Assembly (NCBI GenBank): GCA_007121465.1
Contig: SKKL01000056.1
Location: forward strand, 1-50,031
Source: Acidimicrobiales bacterium
GTDB taxonomy: Bacteria; Actinomycetota; Acidimicrobiia; Acidimicrobiales; SKKL01
DNA length: 50,031 nucleotides
Direction of reading: 5' to 3'
The notes beneath the pieces are model-generated. The model was not told the DNA's origin, made no database searches, and saw only the letters and a program-made list of their open reading frames with translations. Positions 8,266 to 18,718 of the stretch are shown piece after piece; position 1 is the stretch's first letter, and each line of letters opens with the position of its first letter. A program made the translations under genes and the position numbers.

Positions 8266-9180
8266 TCAGGCGGCGGCGACGGCCCGCGTGGCGAGGAGGC
8301 GGTGCGTTCGGTTCGCCTCGTCGTCGTTGCGCGTGCTGATGGCGGCGACGAAATCGGTGACCCCGATCGCGGCGAGACGGTCGAGGTGGGCCGAGACGGT
8401 GTCCTCGTCGCCGACCACGGCGATGTCGGCCGGGCCCTCGGCTCCGTCGAGATCGAGCATCGCCCGATAGGACGGGAGTTGGCCATAGGTGGCCAGGCCC
8501 CGGGCGATGGCCTCCTTGGCCCCGTCGGTGTCGCTGGTGACACAGATCGGCAACGACGCCACGACCCGTGGAGTCGGATGGCCGGCCGACTCGGCGGCGG
8601 CACCGAGGTGGGGCACGATGTGATCGGCGAGGGCCCGTTCCCCGGTGCACCAGGTGATCGTTCCGGCCCCGACCGACCCGGCCAGCTCGAGCATCTTCGG
8701 GCCGAGGGCCGCGATGAGCAGCTCCGGTGGTGTCACGTCGGCGATCCCGACCGAACCGACTGCGGTGATCTGCTCGCCGTGCACATCGGCGGGTTCGCCC
8801 CGCAGCATCGGCAGCAGTGCATCGAGGTACTCCGCGAGGTACGAGCGGGGGCGCTGGTAGGAGTAGCCCCACATCGACTCGACGACGATCTGGTGGCTGA
8901 GCCCGATGCCGAGCGCGAGGCGCCCCCCGGTGGCCGCCTGGGTGGTGAGGGCCTGACCGGCCAGCATCTGGGGATGGCGGGGTTGGACGGGGACGACGGC
9001 GGTGCCGAGCTCGATGTCGGGCACCTCACGTCCGGCGACGGCGAGGGCGGTGAGCGCGTCGAGCCCGAAGATCTGAGCCAGCCAGAAGCTCGAGAAGCCG
9101 CTGTCGGCACAGAGCCGCGCCGATGCGATGACCGCGTCGAGAGAGTCCGCCGATGCCGAACCATTGATGCCGATCTTCAC
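8266..9180 (-). CDS. LLM-class flavin-dependent oxidoreductase, probably F420-linked
   Basis: 304 residues, bacterial luciferase-like TIM barrel. MKIGINGSASADSLDAVIASARLCADSGFSSFWLAQ at the N-terminus, LGTAVVPVQPRHPQMLAGQALT and GGRLALGIGLSHQIVV match the F420-dependent actinobacterial subgroup. The GTG start is preceded by AGGGGGATCA. Such enzymes use reduced F420 or FMN for hydride transfer to varied substrates, and the substrate cannot be named here. It is a single-gene unit flanked by a terminator hairpin and the marR operon. Confidence 0.85.
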   Translation of the reverse strand: MKIGINGSASADSLDAVIASARLCADSGFSSFWLAQIFGLDALTALAVAGREVPDIELGTAVVPVQPRHPQMLAGQALTTQAATGGRLALGIGLSHQIVVESMWGYSYQRPRSYLAEYLDALLPMLRGEPADVHGEQITAVGSVGIADVTPPELLIAALGPKMLELAGSVGAGTITWCTGERALADHIVPHLGAAAESAGHPTPRVVASLPICVTSDTDGAKEAIARGLATYGQLPSYRAMLDLDGAEGPADIAVVGDEDTVSAHLDRLAAIGVTDFVAAISTRNDDEANRTHRLLATRAVAAA

Positions 9181-9249
9181 TGATCCCCCTGAGTGCTGGT
9201 GAACACGACCGCTCGCACCCTACCGCCCGCGCCAGGCGTCAGACGCGCC

Positions 9250-9278
9250 GGAGGGGGCCGGCCGAGCCGACCCCCTCC
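9250..9278 (-). terminator. Terminator of hppA
   Basis: Stem GGAGGGGG/CCCCCTCC with an inner CGGC/GCCG stem and one C-A mismatch, 19 nt downstream of the hppA stop on the minus strand. GC-rich hairpin with no T-tract. Confidence 0.65.
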
Positions 9279-9297
9279 GACCTGCGGCTGCGTCGGA

Positions 9298-11388
<2,091 letters not shown>

Positions 11389-11420
11389 TGACAGGTCTCC
11401 TCTGAGAGACGGATGATGGT

Positions 11421-12143
11421 TCAGCTGGCTTTACGGTCGTCGGTCGGCGAAGCGCCGGACGACCTGACGAACACCTGGTGGGCGACGGGTCGCCCCAGGG
11501 TCCGGTCCTGCCCCTCCACGCGGACCACGAGTGGCCCGTCGAAGGGATGTTTCTCGCGCACCTCGATGCGGACACCGGGCACGAGCCCGAGTCCGTCGAG
11601 GAACTCGACTAGGTCCGGGTCGGTCGACCCGGGAACGGCGACGACGGCGATGTCGCCGGGTTCGAGGTCCGCCAGGGGTGGCAGCGCGGGGACCTCGAGA
11701 TCGGTGGGTTCGGGGATGGGAAAGCCGTGGGGGCACGAATCGGGGTGTCCCAGGGTCTCGTTGATACGGGCCTCGACCTCGTCGGGCAGCTCGTGCTCGA
11801 AGGTGGTCGCCAGGCGGTCGGCGTCCTTCCAGTCGTAACCGAGGATGTCGGCGAGGAAGCGCTCGACGAGGCGGTGGCGCCGGATGGCGAGCACGGCCAG
11901 TCGTCGACCGGCATCGGTGAGGCTCACCCCGACATAGGGGGTGTGGGCCACCAGGCCCCGATCGGCGAGGCGCTTGACGTGGGTCGTCGCGGTGCCGGGT
12001 GAGGTGCCGAGTGCCTCGGCGAGATCGCCGGTGTGGGCGACCGTCTCGTCGGAACCGCTGACGCCGACCGTCTGTCGATAGATGGCCTTGAGTAGCTCTC
12101 GGTCGGTCTTGGTGATCGGATGCTGCGACGGGGTGTCGGTCAC
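11421..12143 (-). CDS. DtxR/MntR-family metal-dependent regulator
   Basis: About 240 residues. Three parts are visible: an N-terminal winged helix (TDRELLKAIYRQT ... DLAEALGTSPGTATTHVKRLADRGLVAHTPYVGVSLTDAG), the metal-binding/dimerisation domain (RRHRLVERFLADILGYDWKDADRLATTFEHEL ... LGHPDSCPHGFPIP, the usual DtxR pattern), and a C-terminal FeoA/SH3-like domain (LADLEPGDIAVVAVPGS ... PLVVRVEGQDRTLGRPVAHQVFV). The GTG at 12143 is preferred over the track TTG at 12218, because that TTG lies inside the -35 of a good promoter. Expected to sense Fe2+ or Mn2+. The gene is followed closely by hppA. Confidence 0.88.
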   Translation of the reverse strand: MTDTPSQHPITKTDRELLKAIYRQTVGVSGSDETVAHTGDLAEALGTSPGTATTHVKRLADRGLVAHTPYVGVSLTDAGRRLAVLAIRRHRLVERFLADILGYDWKDADRLATTFEHELPDEVEARINETLGHPDSCPHGFPIPEPTDLEVPALPPLADLEPGDIAVVAVPGSTDPDLVEFLDGLGLVPGVRIEVREKHPFDGPLVVRVEGQDRTLGRPVAHQVFVRSSGASPTDDRKAS

Positions 12144-12189
12144 GGCCTCGGCAGTTCGCGGGCTGAAAGTCTGGTTTTCGACCTTCGGA

Positions 12190-12218
12190 AACCTAAGACC
12201 TGACGTGACGGAGGTCAA
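12190..12218 (-). promoter_or_regulatory. Promoter of the dtxR-like/hppA unit
   Basis: On the minus strand TTGACC, 17-nt spacer, TAGGTT: a near-consensus housekeeping promoter. Transcription would start near 12183, leaving about 40 nt before the GTG. The -10 is inside TTAGGTTTCCGAAGG, which shares a half-site with iron boxes (TTAGGTTAG...), so autoregulation is possible. Confidence 0.65.
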
Positions 12219-12249
12219 ACACCCTCATGACCATTCCGCCGAGAGCCCC

Positions 12250-13557
12250 TCAGCTCAGGCGTGGCGAGAGGAATGCCCCGAGCGCCGCGGTCATCGGGGC
12301 GACGTCGAGGGCGCCGGTCAACTCCCGGATCGAGTGCATGGAGAGCTGTGCCACGCCCACGTCGACGGTGGGGATCGCCAATCCCGCGGCGGTCATCGGA
12401 CCGATCGTGGATCCGCAGGCCATGTCGGTGCGATGGATGTAGCGCTGATGGGCGACCTCGACCTGATCGCAGGCGAGGACGAACGCTGCGGTGCTCTCGG
12501 CGTCGGAGGCGTATCGCTGGTTGGCGTTGATCTTCACCACCGGCCCTCCGTTGAGCTGGATGTGGTGGTCGGGCTCGTGGCGTTCCGGGTAGTTGGGATG
12601 GGTGGCATGGGCCATGTCGGCCGATGCACAGACCGAACCCCCGAGCGAACGCAACAGGGTGGAGCGGTCGCCGCCCCGAGCGTGCTCGGCCAACTCGAGA
12701 ACCTGGCCGAGCAGGGTGCCGGCGGCTCCGGTGGCGGTCGAGCTCCCCACCTCTTCGTGGTCGAACAGGCACAGCACCGGGGTCGGACCGTCGCCGGTCT
12801 CCTCGGCACGGTCGGCGGCCTGCACGAGTGCCTCGACCCCGACGTGACACGAGAAGAGGTTGTCGAGGCGAGGTGCGAACACGAGGTCGTCATCGACGCC
12901 CCCGATGGTTCCGGGGACCACGTCGTGCAGCATGAGGTCCCACGCGAGGACCGCAGTGGGGGAGACCCCCGCCTCCGCCGCCACCATCTCGACGAGCTCC
13001 CCTTCGCGGGGGACGCCGGTGCCGAGCACAGGGGAGAGGTGGACTTGCTTGTTGAGCTGGAGCCCCTTCTCGTTGATCTCTCGGTCGAGATGGATCGCGA
13101 GCTGAGGCACCCGCAGGATCGGCCGATCGATCCGCACGAGAAGGGTCCGCACCCCGTTCGTCCTGGTCGAGTCGGACACGGTGAGGCGCCCGGACAACCC
13201 CAGGTCGCGGTCGAGCCAGGAGTTGACGAGCGCGCCGCCGTAGACCTCGACCCCCAGCTGGCGCCAGCCGGCGCGACCCGTGTCGGGCCGCGCCTTGACC
13301 CGCAGGTTGGGACTGTCGGTGTGCGCCCCGACGATTCGACATGGTGCCGCGGGTGCTCCGCTCGCGTCAGCCCAGGCAACGACTGCACCGCCGTCGGCCA
13401 CGTAGCGACGACCGGGGCCCTGCGGCCAGGCCTCTCGCCGGTCGAGGGCGGTGAACCCCGCCGCCTCGAGTCGGCTCACGGTGGTTCCGACGGCGTGGTA
13501 GGGCGACGGCGATGAATCGATGTAGTCGAGGAGGGACCGGACCTCGGCGGTCGGCAT
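12250..13557 (-). CDS. M18-family aminopeptidase
   Basis: 435 residues, di-zinc aminopeptidase of family M18 (ApeB/aspartyl aminopeptidase-like), cytosolic. It removes N-terminal, often acidic, residues from peptides. All key segments are present: VGAHTDSPNLRVK (metal His/Asp), APRLDNLFSC (bridging Asp), FDHEEVGSSTATGA (catalytic/metal Glu pair), SADMAHATHPNY (metal Asp) and the C-terminal LSMHSIRE (metal His). The ATG start (MPTAEVRSLLDYIDSSPSPYHAV) matches the family N-terminus and overlaps the DUF4388 stop by one base (TGATG), so the two are co-translated. Confidence 0.93.
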   Translation of the reverse strand: MPTAEVRSLLDYIDSSPSPYHAVGTTVSRLEAAGFTALDRREAWPQGPGRRYVADGGAVVAWADASGAPAAPCRIVGAHTDSPNLRVKARPDTGRAGWRQLGVEVYGGALVNSWLDRDLGLSGRLTVSDSTRTNGVRTLLVRIDRPILRVPQLAIHLDREINEKGLQLNKQVHLSPVLGTGVPREGELVEMVAAEAGVSPTAVLAWDLMLHDVVPGTIGGVDDDLVFAPRLDNLFSCHVGVEALVQAADRAEETGDGPTPVLCLFDHEEVGSSTATGAAGTLLGQVLELAEHARGGDRSTLLRSLGGSVCASADMAHATHPNYPERHEPDHHIQLNGGPVVKINANQRYASDAESTAAFVLACDQVEVAHQRYIHRTDMACGSTIGPMTAAGLAIPTVDVGVAQLSMHSIRELTGALDVAPMTAALGAFLSPRLS

Positions 13558-14315
13558 CACGAGCCCCCGTCGAGGGACTCGGCCGCGCCGATCGCCATCA
13601 GGCGGTGCAGTGACGTCATCACCCGGAACGCGCTCATGCCGAGGATCTGGATGAGATCGGCGACGTCGCGTCGGCCGTCGAGCAGGGCGAGGAGCTCGAA
13701 CTCCTCGGGCGACAAGGTGATGGGCCCACTCGACAGGGGTAGTCGGGGTGTGCGTCGCAGCACCATGGTGGTGCTGGGAATCGCCTTGGCGATCTCCCGC
13801 CACTCGTCGACCCGGTGCCGGACGTCGGTCAGGACGTCGTCGAAGGGGAACCCCGGGTCGGACGCGAAGGGGTGGGACTCACCGCGGGTGAAGTAGAAGC
13901 GGACATCGCTCGGCAACAGGAGCTCGAAGAGGGTGGCGACGGTGTGCTCGTAGATGCGGGCCCGGAGGCGCTGGGGGTCGGCTCCCGCGGCCTCGAGCTC
14001 TCGGATCGCCTCTCCACCGTCGGTGGCATCGGTCGTGTCGGCGACGACACGATCCCAGGTGTCGGCGTTGACCAACCCTCCGCCGAGCACCGCTTGGCGC
14101 AATCCGGTCCCCACACCGTTGGCGGCCAGGCGAACCTCGTCGGGAGCGACGACCACGACGATGCCATCCCCACCCTCGAGGTGGAGCGTACCCTCCTGCC
14201 GTGAGGTGTGGAGGAGACGGAGGATGTCGGCGAACTGGACCTCGTCCAGCCGGCCCTCGAGGCCGGAGGTGCTCGAGCTCATGGGGGGCACGGTAACCGA
14301 GCTACGGGGGTTCAT
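13557..14315 (-). CDS. DUF4388 (PatA N-terminal-like) protein
   Basis: 252 residues. The N-terminal part (MSSSTSGLEGRLDEVQFADILRLLHTSRQEGTLHLEGGDG) is the DUF4388 pattern known from response regulators and from proteins linked to small GTPases and gliding motility. The C-terminal half has a winged-helix look (LSPEEFELLALLDGRRDVADLIQILGMSAFRVMTSLHRLMAIG). The start at 14315 (MNPRSSVTV) is preferred over the ATG at 14282 because it has AGGGGGAACACCCGC upstream. It is divergent from the conservon and upstream of the aminopeptidase. Function unknown; the location suggests a partner of the conservon GTPase switch. Confidence 0.72.
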   Translation of the reverse strand: MNPRSSVTVPPMSSSTSGLEGRLDEVQFADILRLLHTSRQEGTLHLEGGDGIVVVVAPDEVRLAANGVGTGLRQAVLGGGLVNADTWDRVVADTTDATDGGEAIRELEAAGADPQRLRARIYEHTVATLFELLLPSDVRFYFTRGESHPFASDPGFPFDDVLTDVRHRVDEWREIAKAIPSTTMVLRRTPRLPLSSGPITLSPEEFELLALLDGRRDVADLIQILGMSAFRVMTSLHRLMAIGAAESLDGGS

Positions 14316-14449
14316 GCGGGTGTTCCCCCTGCATATGGGCCAAACGACCTGTCTTGGGAACCTACTCAAGATCGCGTGGAGGCGTCCGATGGAATCTCAT
14401 CACGGCCTCGATCCGTGAGCCGACCGCTGTCGAGCCCGCGAGGGACATG

Positions 14450-17305
14450 ATGCTGCGAAACATGACGTTGGGGACCAAGCTGCTGGCGGTGATCCTGCCG
14501 CCGCTGATCGTGCTGGTCGTCGTGGCGGGTATCGGCGCGCTCGACCGCCTCGACGAGGCAGCCGACGCACGCTCGGCCGACCAGTACATCGCGCTGGCGG
14601 ACGCTTCGAGCGCCTCGATCACCACGCTGCAGTGGGAGCGCAGCCTCTCGCTGTACCTCCTCGCCGGGGGAGAGACCGACGTGGAGGCCAATCTCGTCGA
14701 GCGGCGAGCTCGGGTCGACGCCGAGTGGGACCGCTTCGAGGCCGCTGCGGACGAGCTGACCGGGGGCGACCCCGACCATCCGCTCGCCGAGCTGATCTCT
14801 GACGCCGCGGCCAACCGCTCACGTATCGCCTCGTTCCGGGGCAGCATCGACAGCGGCACGACCGGCCAGTGGATCATCGCCGAAGGCTTCGACCGGGCGA
14901 CGAGCGCTCACCTCGATCTGATCGGCGAGATCGCCAACTCGGTCCCGATCGTCGAGGTCTCCTCCGAGCTTGCGTCGTTCTCGGCGGTCGTCCAGGCCCA
15001 GGAGGCCGCCTCCCGGACCGCCGCTCCGGTCACCATGGCCATCGCCGAGGGATCCTTCGATGCCGAGGGTCGAGCGTGGCGAGCGATGATGTCGGCGTCG
15101 ACCTCGTTCGAGCGGTACGAGTCGCTGTTCTACGACCTGTCCCCGGCCGTCCTCGAGTCCCAACTGCGTGGAGCACTCGGTTCCGGCGACCCCCAGGCCG
15201 CCGAGCGTATGCGGCGTGAGATCGTCGACACGGTCGCCCCGTCGATCAACTGGCTCACCGACGGCTCGGCGTTCGACGAGCCCGAGTCTCTCGCCGACTT
15301 CGATCCGGTCCTGTGGATCGACCTGAGCGAGAGTCGCCAGGGTTCGATCAGTGGTGTGGGCAGCGGGATCCTCGCCGACGTCTCGGCCTTCGTGTCCGGT
15401 GTGCGTGACGACGCCGAGCAGGCCGCACTCTTCTTCCTGTTGGCCGCCGCCGCGGCCGTGCTCTTCTCCGGGATCATGGCGGTCATCGTGGCTCGACGAG
15501 TCACCAAGCCCCTCCGGGAGCTCACCGTGGCGGCCGACCGGCTGTCCGACGAGCAGCTGCCCGCACTGGTCGAGCGACTCCGCAACCCCTCCGAAGAGGG
15601 GACCGGCGTGTTGCTGGAGCCGATCGGCATGCGGCGCAACGATGAGATCGGGCACCTCGCCGACGCCTTCGACGCCATCCAGCGGGTGACCGTCGACGTG
15701 GCCGAGGAGCAGTCGAACCTGTTGCGCAAGGGAATCGGCGACATCTTCGTGAACCTGGCCCGACGCAACCAGACCCTGCTCGACCGCCAGATCGAGTTCA
15801 TCGACCAGCTCGAGAGCTCCGAAGAGGACCCCGACGTCCTCGAGAACCTGTTCAAGCTCGACCACCTCGCCACCCGAATGCGGCGCAACGCCGAGTCGCT
15901 GCTCGTGCTCGCCGGCGTCGAGACGGGGCACCGGCGCTCGAAGCCCGTTTCCCTCGCCGACGTCGTGCGGGTGGCGATCGGTGAGGTCGAGGACTTCGCC
16001 CGTCTGAGCCTCGTGGCTCTCGACGACGCCAAGGTCACCGGGTCGGCGGCCATGGACGTCGCCCACCTCCTCTCCGAGCTGATGGAGAACGCCACGGCGT
16101 TCTCGCCGCCGGAGACCAACGTGGAGATCCTCGGCCACCAGAGCGCCGACGGCTACGTGCTCTCGATCTCGGATCAGGGCATCGGGATGAGCGAGGAGCA
16201 GTTCGCCGAGGCCAACCGCCTGTTGGCCGATCCGCCTCTGGTCGGGCTGACCTTGTCCCGCTCTCTCGGTTTCACCGTCGTCGGTCGACTTGCCTCGCGG
16301 TTCGACATCAGCGTGCGGCTGACCTCGTCGCCGACCGGTGGCGTCACGGCGCTGGTCACCCTTCCCGCTCCGGTCCTCCATGCCCTGCCCGAGGCCCGAG
16401 TGCCCGCCGAGCCAGAGGCGGTGTCTGACGCTGCGGCTCCCACCGAGCCGGCGCCCCCCTCCTCTGAGCCGGGGACGTTGCCTCGTCGCGAGCCCAACCG
16501 GGGTGCGGCGACGGCGTTCGCGCCCCAACCGATTCCCGACGACTCGATCACCGAGCCGGAGCCGGTCGCCGAGGCCTCGTCGCCGGCATGGGCCGAGTCC
16601 GAGCCCGTCGCCGGGGCCCCGTCGCCGGCATGGGCCGAGTCCGAGCCCGTCGCCGAGAGCCCGTCGCCGACGTTCGCGGAGCCTGAGCCGGTCGCCGAGG
16701 CCCCGTCGCCGGCATTCGCGGAGCCCGACCCGGTCGCCGAGGCCCCGTCGCCGGCATTCGCCGATCCCTTCGATGCTCCTCGTCGAGATCCTGGACCGGC
16801 GATGCCCCGGCCTGACGAGCCTGCGCCCGATTGGGTGTCGCCGGCACCGGCAGCGGGTTCGCTCGCGTCGGCGGTCCCGGAGGGGGACGCATTCGATCAG
16901 GGCCTCGCCGCCCTGATGGGCGGGGAGGCCACCGAGCGCCCCGCCACCGACAACGGGAGGGACGACGCGGTGTCCGGAGAACCCGAGCCGTCGGCGCCCA
17001 GCCTCTTCGGGGCCGAGCCGGTGAACGCCTCGACGGCGAGCTCCGATGCGGCTGGCGACGCCGCCGGTGGCGTGACCTCGGCCGGGCTCGCGCGGCGGGT
17101 TCCCAAGGCCAACATCCCGGTCAGCGAGCCGGTCGAACGCCCCGGATCGTCAGCAGGATCCTCGGTCGGGGCATCCCAGAGGTCCCCCGAAGAGGTGCGT
17201 GCAATGCTGTCCCGGTACCGCTCCGGCCTCCAGCGGGCCACGGGCACCAACGAGAGCGACGACCCGGGCACTCCCGGTTCGCACCACACGAACGGAGAGG
17301 TGTGA
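14450..17305 (+). CDS. cvnA: Conservon sensor kinase-like protein (CvnA type)
   Basis: 951 residues from the ATG with GAGGG five bases upstream. Order: membrane helix (LLAVILPPLIVLVVVAGIG), extracytoplasmic nitrate/nitrite-sensing-like helical domain (about 40-320), second helix (FFLLAAAAAVLFSGIMAVIVARRV), HAMP, a dimerisation segment with LFKLDHLATRMRRN (candidate phospho-His), and a HATPase domain (LLSELMENATAFSPP, SDQGIGMS, SLGFTVVGRLASRF). A Pro/Ala/Glu-rich tail of about 280 residues carries five 14-residue repeats. In Streptomyces, CvnA works with CvnB-D as a membrane-tethered G-protein-like switch. Here the three partners follow directly. Signal and output are unknown. Confidence 0.88.
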   Translation: MLRNMTLGTKLLAVILPPLIVLVVVAGIGALDRLDEAADARSADQYIALADASSASITTLQWERSLSLYLLAGGETDVEANLVERRARVDAEWDRFEAAADELTGGDPDHPLAELISDAAANRSRIASFRGSIDSGTTGQWIIAEGFDRATSAHLDLIGEIANSVPIVEVSSELASFSAVVQAQEAASRTAAPVTMAIAEGSFDAEGRAWRAMMSASTSFERYESLFYDLSPAVLESQLRGALGSGDPQAAERMRREIVDTVAPSINWLTDGSAFDEPESLADFDPVLWIDLSESRQGSISGVGSGILADVSAFVSGVRDDAEQAALFFLLAAAAAVLFSGIMAVIVARRVTKPLRELTVAADRLSDEQLPALVERLRNPSEEGTGVLLEPIGMRRNDEIGHLADAFDAIQRVTVDVAEEQSNLLRKGIGDIFVNLARRNQTLLDRQIEFIDQLESSEEDPDVLENLFKLDHLATRMRRNAESLLVLAGVETGHRRSKPVSLADVVRVAIGEVEDFARLSLVALDDAKVTGSAAMDVAHLLSELMENATAFSPPETNVEILGHQSADGYVLSISDQGIGMSEEQFAEANRLLADPPLVGLTLSRSLGFTVVGRLASRFDISVRLTSSPTGGVTALVTLPAPVLHALPEARVPAEPEAVSDAAAPTEPAPPSSEPGTLPRREPNRGAATAFAPQPIPDDSITEPEPVAEASSPAWAESEPVAGAPSPAWAESEPVAESPSPTFAEPEPVAEAPSPAFAEPDPVAEAPSPAFADPFDAPRRDPGPAMPRPDEPAPDWVSPAPAAGSLASAVPEGDAFDQGLAALMGGEATERPATDNGRDDAVSGEPEPSAPSLFGAEPVNASTASSDAAGDAAGGVTSAGLARRVPKANIPVSEPVERPGSSAGSSVGASQRSPEEVRAMLSRYRSGLQRATGTNESDDPGTPGSHHTNGEV
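16559..16768 (+). repeat. Five 42-bp tandem repeats inside cvnA
   Basis: In-frame units encode EPVAEAPSPAFAEP-like 14-mers, with Trp or Phe at one position and Glu or Asp at the first. The DNA units share most bases (GAGCCGGTCGCCGAGGCC...TCGCCGGC), which suggests recent unit duplication. The segment is probably disordered and may vary in copy number between strains. Confidence 0.85.
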
Positions 17306-17311
17306 CGCGCG

Positions 17312-17734
17312 ATGACAGATCTGAGCGCAGCAGCGAGCAACGTCAACTGGCTGGTCTCGAACTTCGTTGACAAGGTCCCCGGGGTCAGCGAGGCGGTCGT
17401 CGTGTCCGCCGACGGACTGCCGATGGCGGTGTCGATGGGCCTGTCGCGTGAGGCCGCCGACCGCTTCGCCGCCGTGGCGTCGGGCTTCATCGGACTCGCC
17501 TACGGGGCTGCGGGCCGCTTCGGCGGTGGCCCGGTTCAGTCGGTGATCGTCGAGATGGAGCGGGCCTTCCTCTTCGTCACCGGTATCAGCGACGGTTCCT
17601 GCCTCGCGGTGGTCGCCGGATCCGACTGTGATGTCGGGCTCGTCGGCTACGAGATGGCAGTGCTGGTCGAGAAGGCGGGCGCCGTCCTCACCCCCGAGCT
17701 CCGGGCGGAGCTGCAAGGAGCGTTGCCGCGATGA
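17312..17734 (+). CDS. cvnB: Roadblock/LC7-domain protein (CvnB type)
   Basis: 140 residues forming one roadblock/LC7 fold: MTDLSAAASNVNWLVSNFVDKVPGVSEAVVVSADGLPMAVSMGLSREAADRFAAVASGFIGLAYGA matches the actinobacterial CvnB/MglB-like family. These proteins bind small Ras-like GTPases as GAP or scaffold. It lies 6 nt after cvnA and overlaps the DUF742 gene by ATGA, with a GGAGAGG site 11 nt before the ATG. It would link the CvnA receptor to the CvnD GTPase at the membrane face. Confidence 0.93.
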   Translation: MTDLSAAASNVNWLVSNFVDKVPGVSEAVVVSADGLPMAVSMGLSREAADRFAAVASGFIGLAYGAAGRFGGGPVQSVIVEMERAFLFVTGISDGSCLAVVAGSDCDVGLVGYEMAVLVEKAGAVLTPELRAELQGALPR

Positions 17735-18096
17735 GCACTCCCGAGTCAGACGAGCCAGATCTGGGCGTACGCATCCGGCCCTATGCCATCACCGGGGGAC
17801 GCACGCGAGCCGGGACCGACCTCGCCATCGAGGCGATGGTCAGCTCCACCCCCCAGGGCCTCGCCGAAGCGGACCGGCTCACCCTCGAGCGGGCGCGCAT
17901 CGTCGCCTTGTGCTCGACACCTCAGTCCGTGGCGGAGATCTCGGCCCATCTGGGCCTGCACCTGGGTGTTTCGAAGGTGCTCGTCGGCGATCTCGCCGGC
18001 GAAGGTCTGCTGGCGGTCCACCGTCCGAACCACGTCGGGGACCGCCCCGACCTGAGACTGCTCGAGAGGGTGCTCGATGGACTCCAGGCACTTTGA
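17731..18096 (+). CDS. cvnC: DUF742 protein (CvnC type)
   Basis: 121 residues. VRIRPYAITGGRTRAGTDLAIEAMV and LERARIVALCSTPQSVAEISAHLGLHLGVSKVLVGDLAGEGLLAVHRP are the DUF742 pattern, a winged helix-turn-helix-like fold conserved in every conservon. Its biochemical role is poorly known; in Streptomyces it interacts with the other Cvn proteins. It overlaps cvnB by 4 nt and cvnD by 20 nt. AAGGAG lies ten bases upstream of the ATG. Confidence 0.93.
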   Translation: MSTPESDEPDLGVRIRPYAITGGRTRAGTDLAIEAMVSSTPQGLAEADRLTLERARIVALCSTPQSVAEISAHLGLHLGVSKVLVGDLAGEGLLAVHRPNHVGDRPDLRLLERVLDGLQAL

Positions 18097-18664
18097 CGAC
18101 ACCGCCGGGTCGGCTGCACCGATCCCGGTCAAGATCGTGGTCGCCGGCGGGTTCGCCGTCGGCAAGACCACGTTCGTCGGTTCGATCTCGGAGATCGCGC
18201 CCCTCACCACCGAGGCGGCGATGACCAACATGAGTGTCGGTGTCGACGACATCTCCAAGGTCACCGGCAAGACGTCGACGACGGTGGCGATGGACTTTGG
18301 TCGAATCTCCCTCGGCAACGACCTGGTGCTCTACCTCTTCGGCACCCCGGGCCAGCCGCGCTTCCACTTCATGTGGGACGACCTCGTCCGGGGTGCGATC
18401 GGAGCGGTCGTGATCGTGGACAGCAACCGGATCGCCGACTCGTTCCCCGCCGTCGACTACTTCGAGGCTCGTGACGTCCCCTTCATCGTGGCGCACAACG
18501 CGTTCGACGGGTCCACCGACCACACCCTCGACGATCTGCGCGAGGCACTGGCGGTGTCGCCCGACGTTCCCATGATCGAGTGCGATGCCCGAGACCGTGA
18601 CTCCACCAAGGTGGCACTGCTCGAGGTCGTCCAGCACGCGATGGCCCGAGCGACCGCCGCCTGA
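18077..18664 (+). CDS. cvnD: Small Ras/Arf-like GTPase (CvnD type)
   Basis: 195 residues. G1 loop GGFAVGKTT; switch region TTEAAMTNMSVGVDD; G3 LFGTPGQPRFHFMWDDL, where Gly replaces the canonical Asp before the TPGQ as usual for this family; G4 AHNAFDG. It would be the nucleotide-binding switch of the conservon, alternating between GTP and GDP under control of the CvnB roadblock protein. It begins within cvnC (20-nt overlap). No cytochrome P450 (cvnE) follows; the next gene is convergent. Confidence 0.93.
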   Translation: MDSRHFDDTAGSAAPIPVKIVVAGGFAVGKTTFVGSISEIAPLTTEAAMTNMSVGVDDISKVTGKTSTTVAMDFGRISLGNDLVLYLFGTPGQPRFHFMWDDLVRGAIGAVVIVDSNRIADSFPAVDYFEARDVPFIVAHNAFDGSTDHTLDDLREALAVSPDVPMIECDARDRDSTKVALLEVVQHAMARATAA

Positions 18665-18667
18665 TCA

Positions 18668-18717
18668 CCGGTCGACATCGACCGGGCCTGCTCGCACCGC
18701 CGACTGCTGGGAGCAGG
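18668..18717. terminator. Convergent terminator region between conservon and alcohol dehydrogenase
   Basis: Two inverted repeats fill the gap: CCGGTCGA-CA-TCGACCGG (18668-18685), and CCTGCTC/GAGCAGG (18687-18693 with 18711-18717). Either could end transcription from both sides. Confidence 0.5.
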
Positions 18718-18718
18718 G

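Noticed and set aside
12144-12218. TTG start at 12218 for the DtxR-like gene
   Set aside because: It lies within the -35 element of a strong promoter, and the extra 25 residues have no family similarity.
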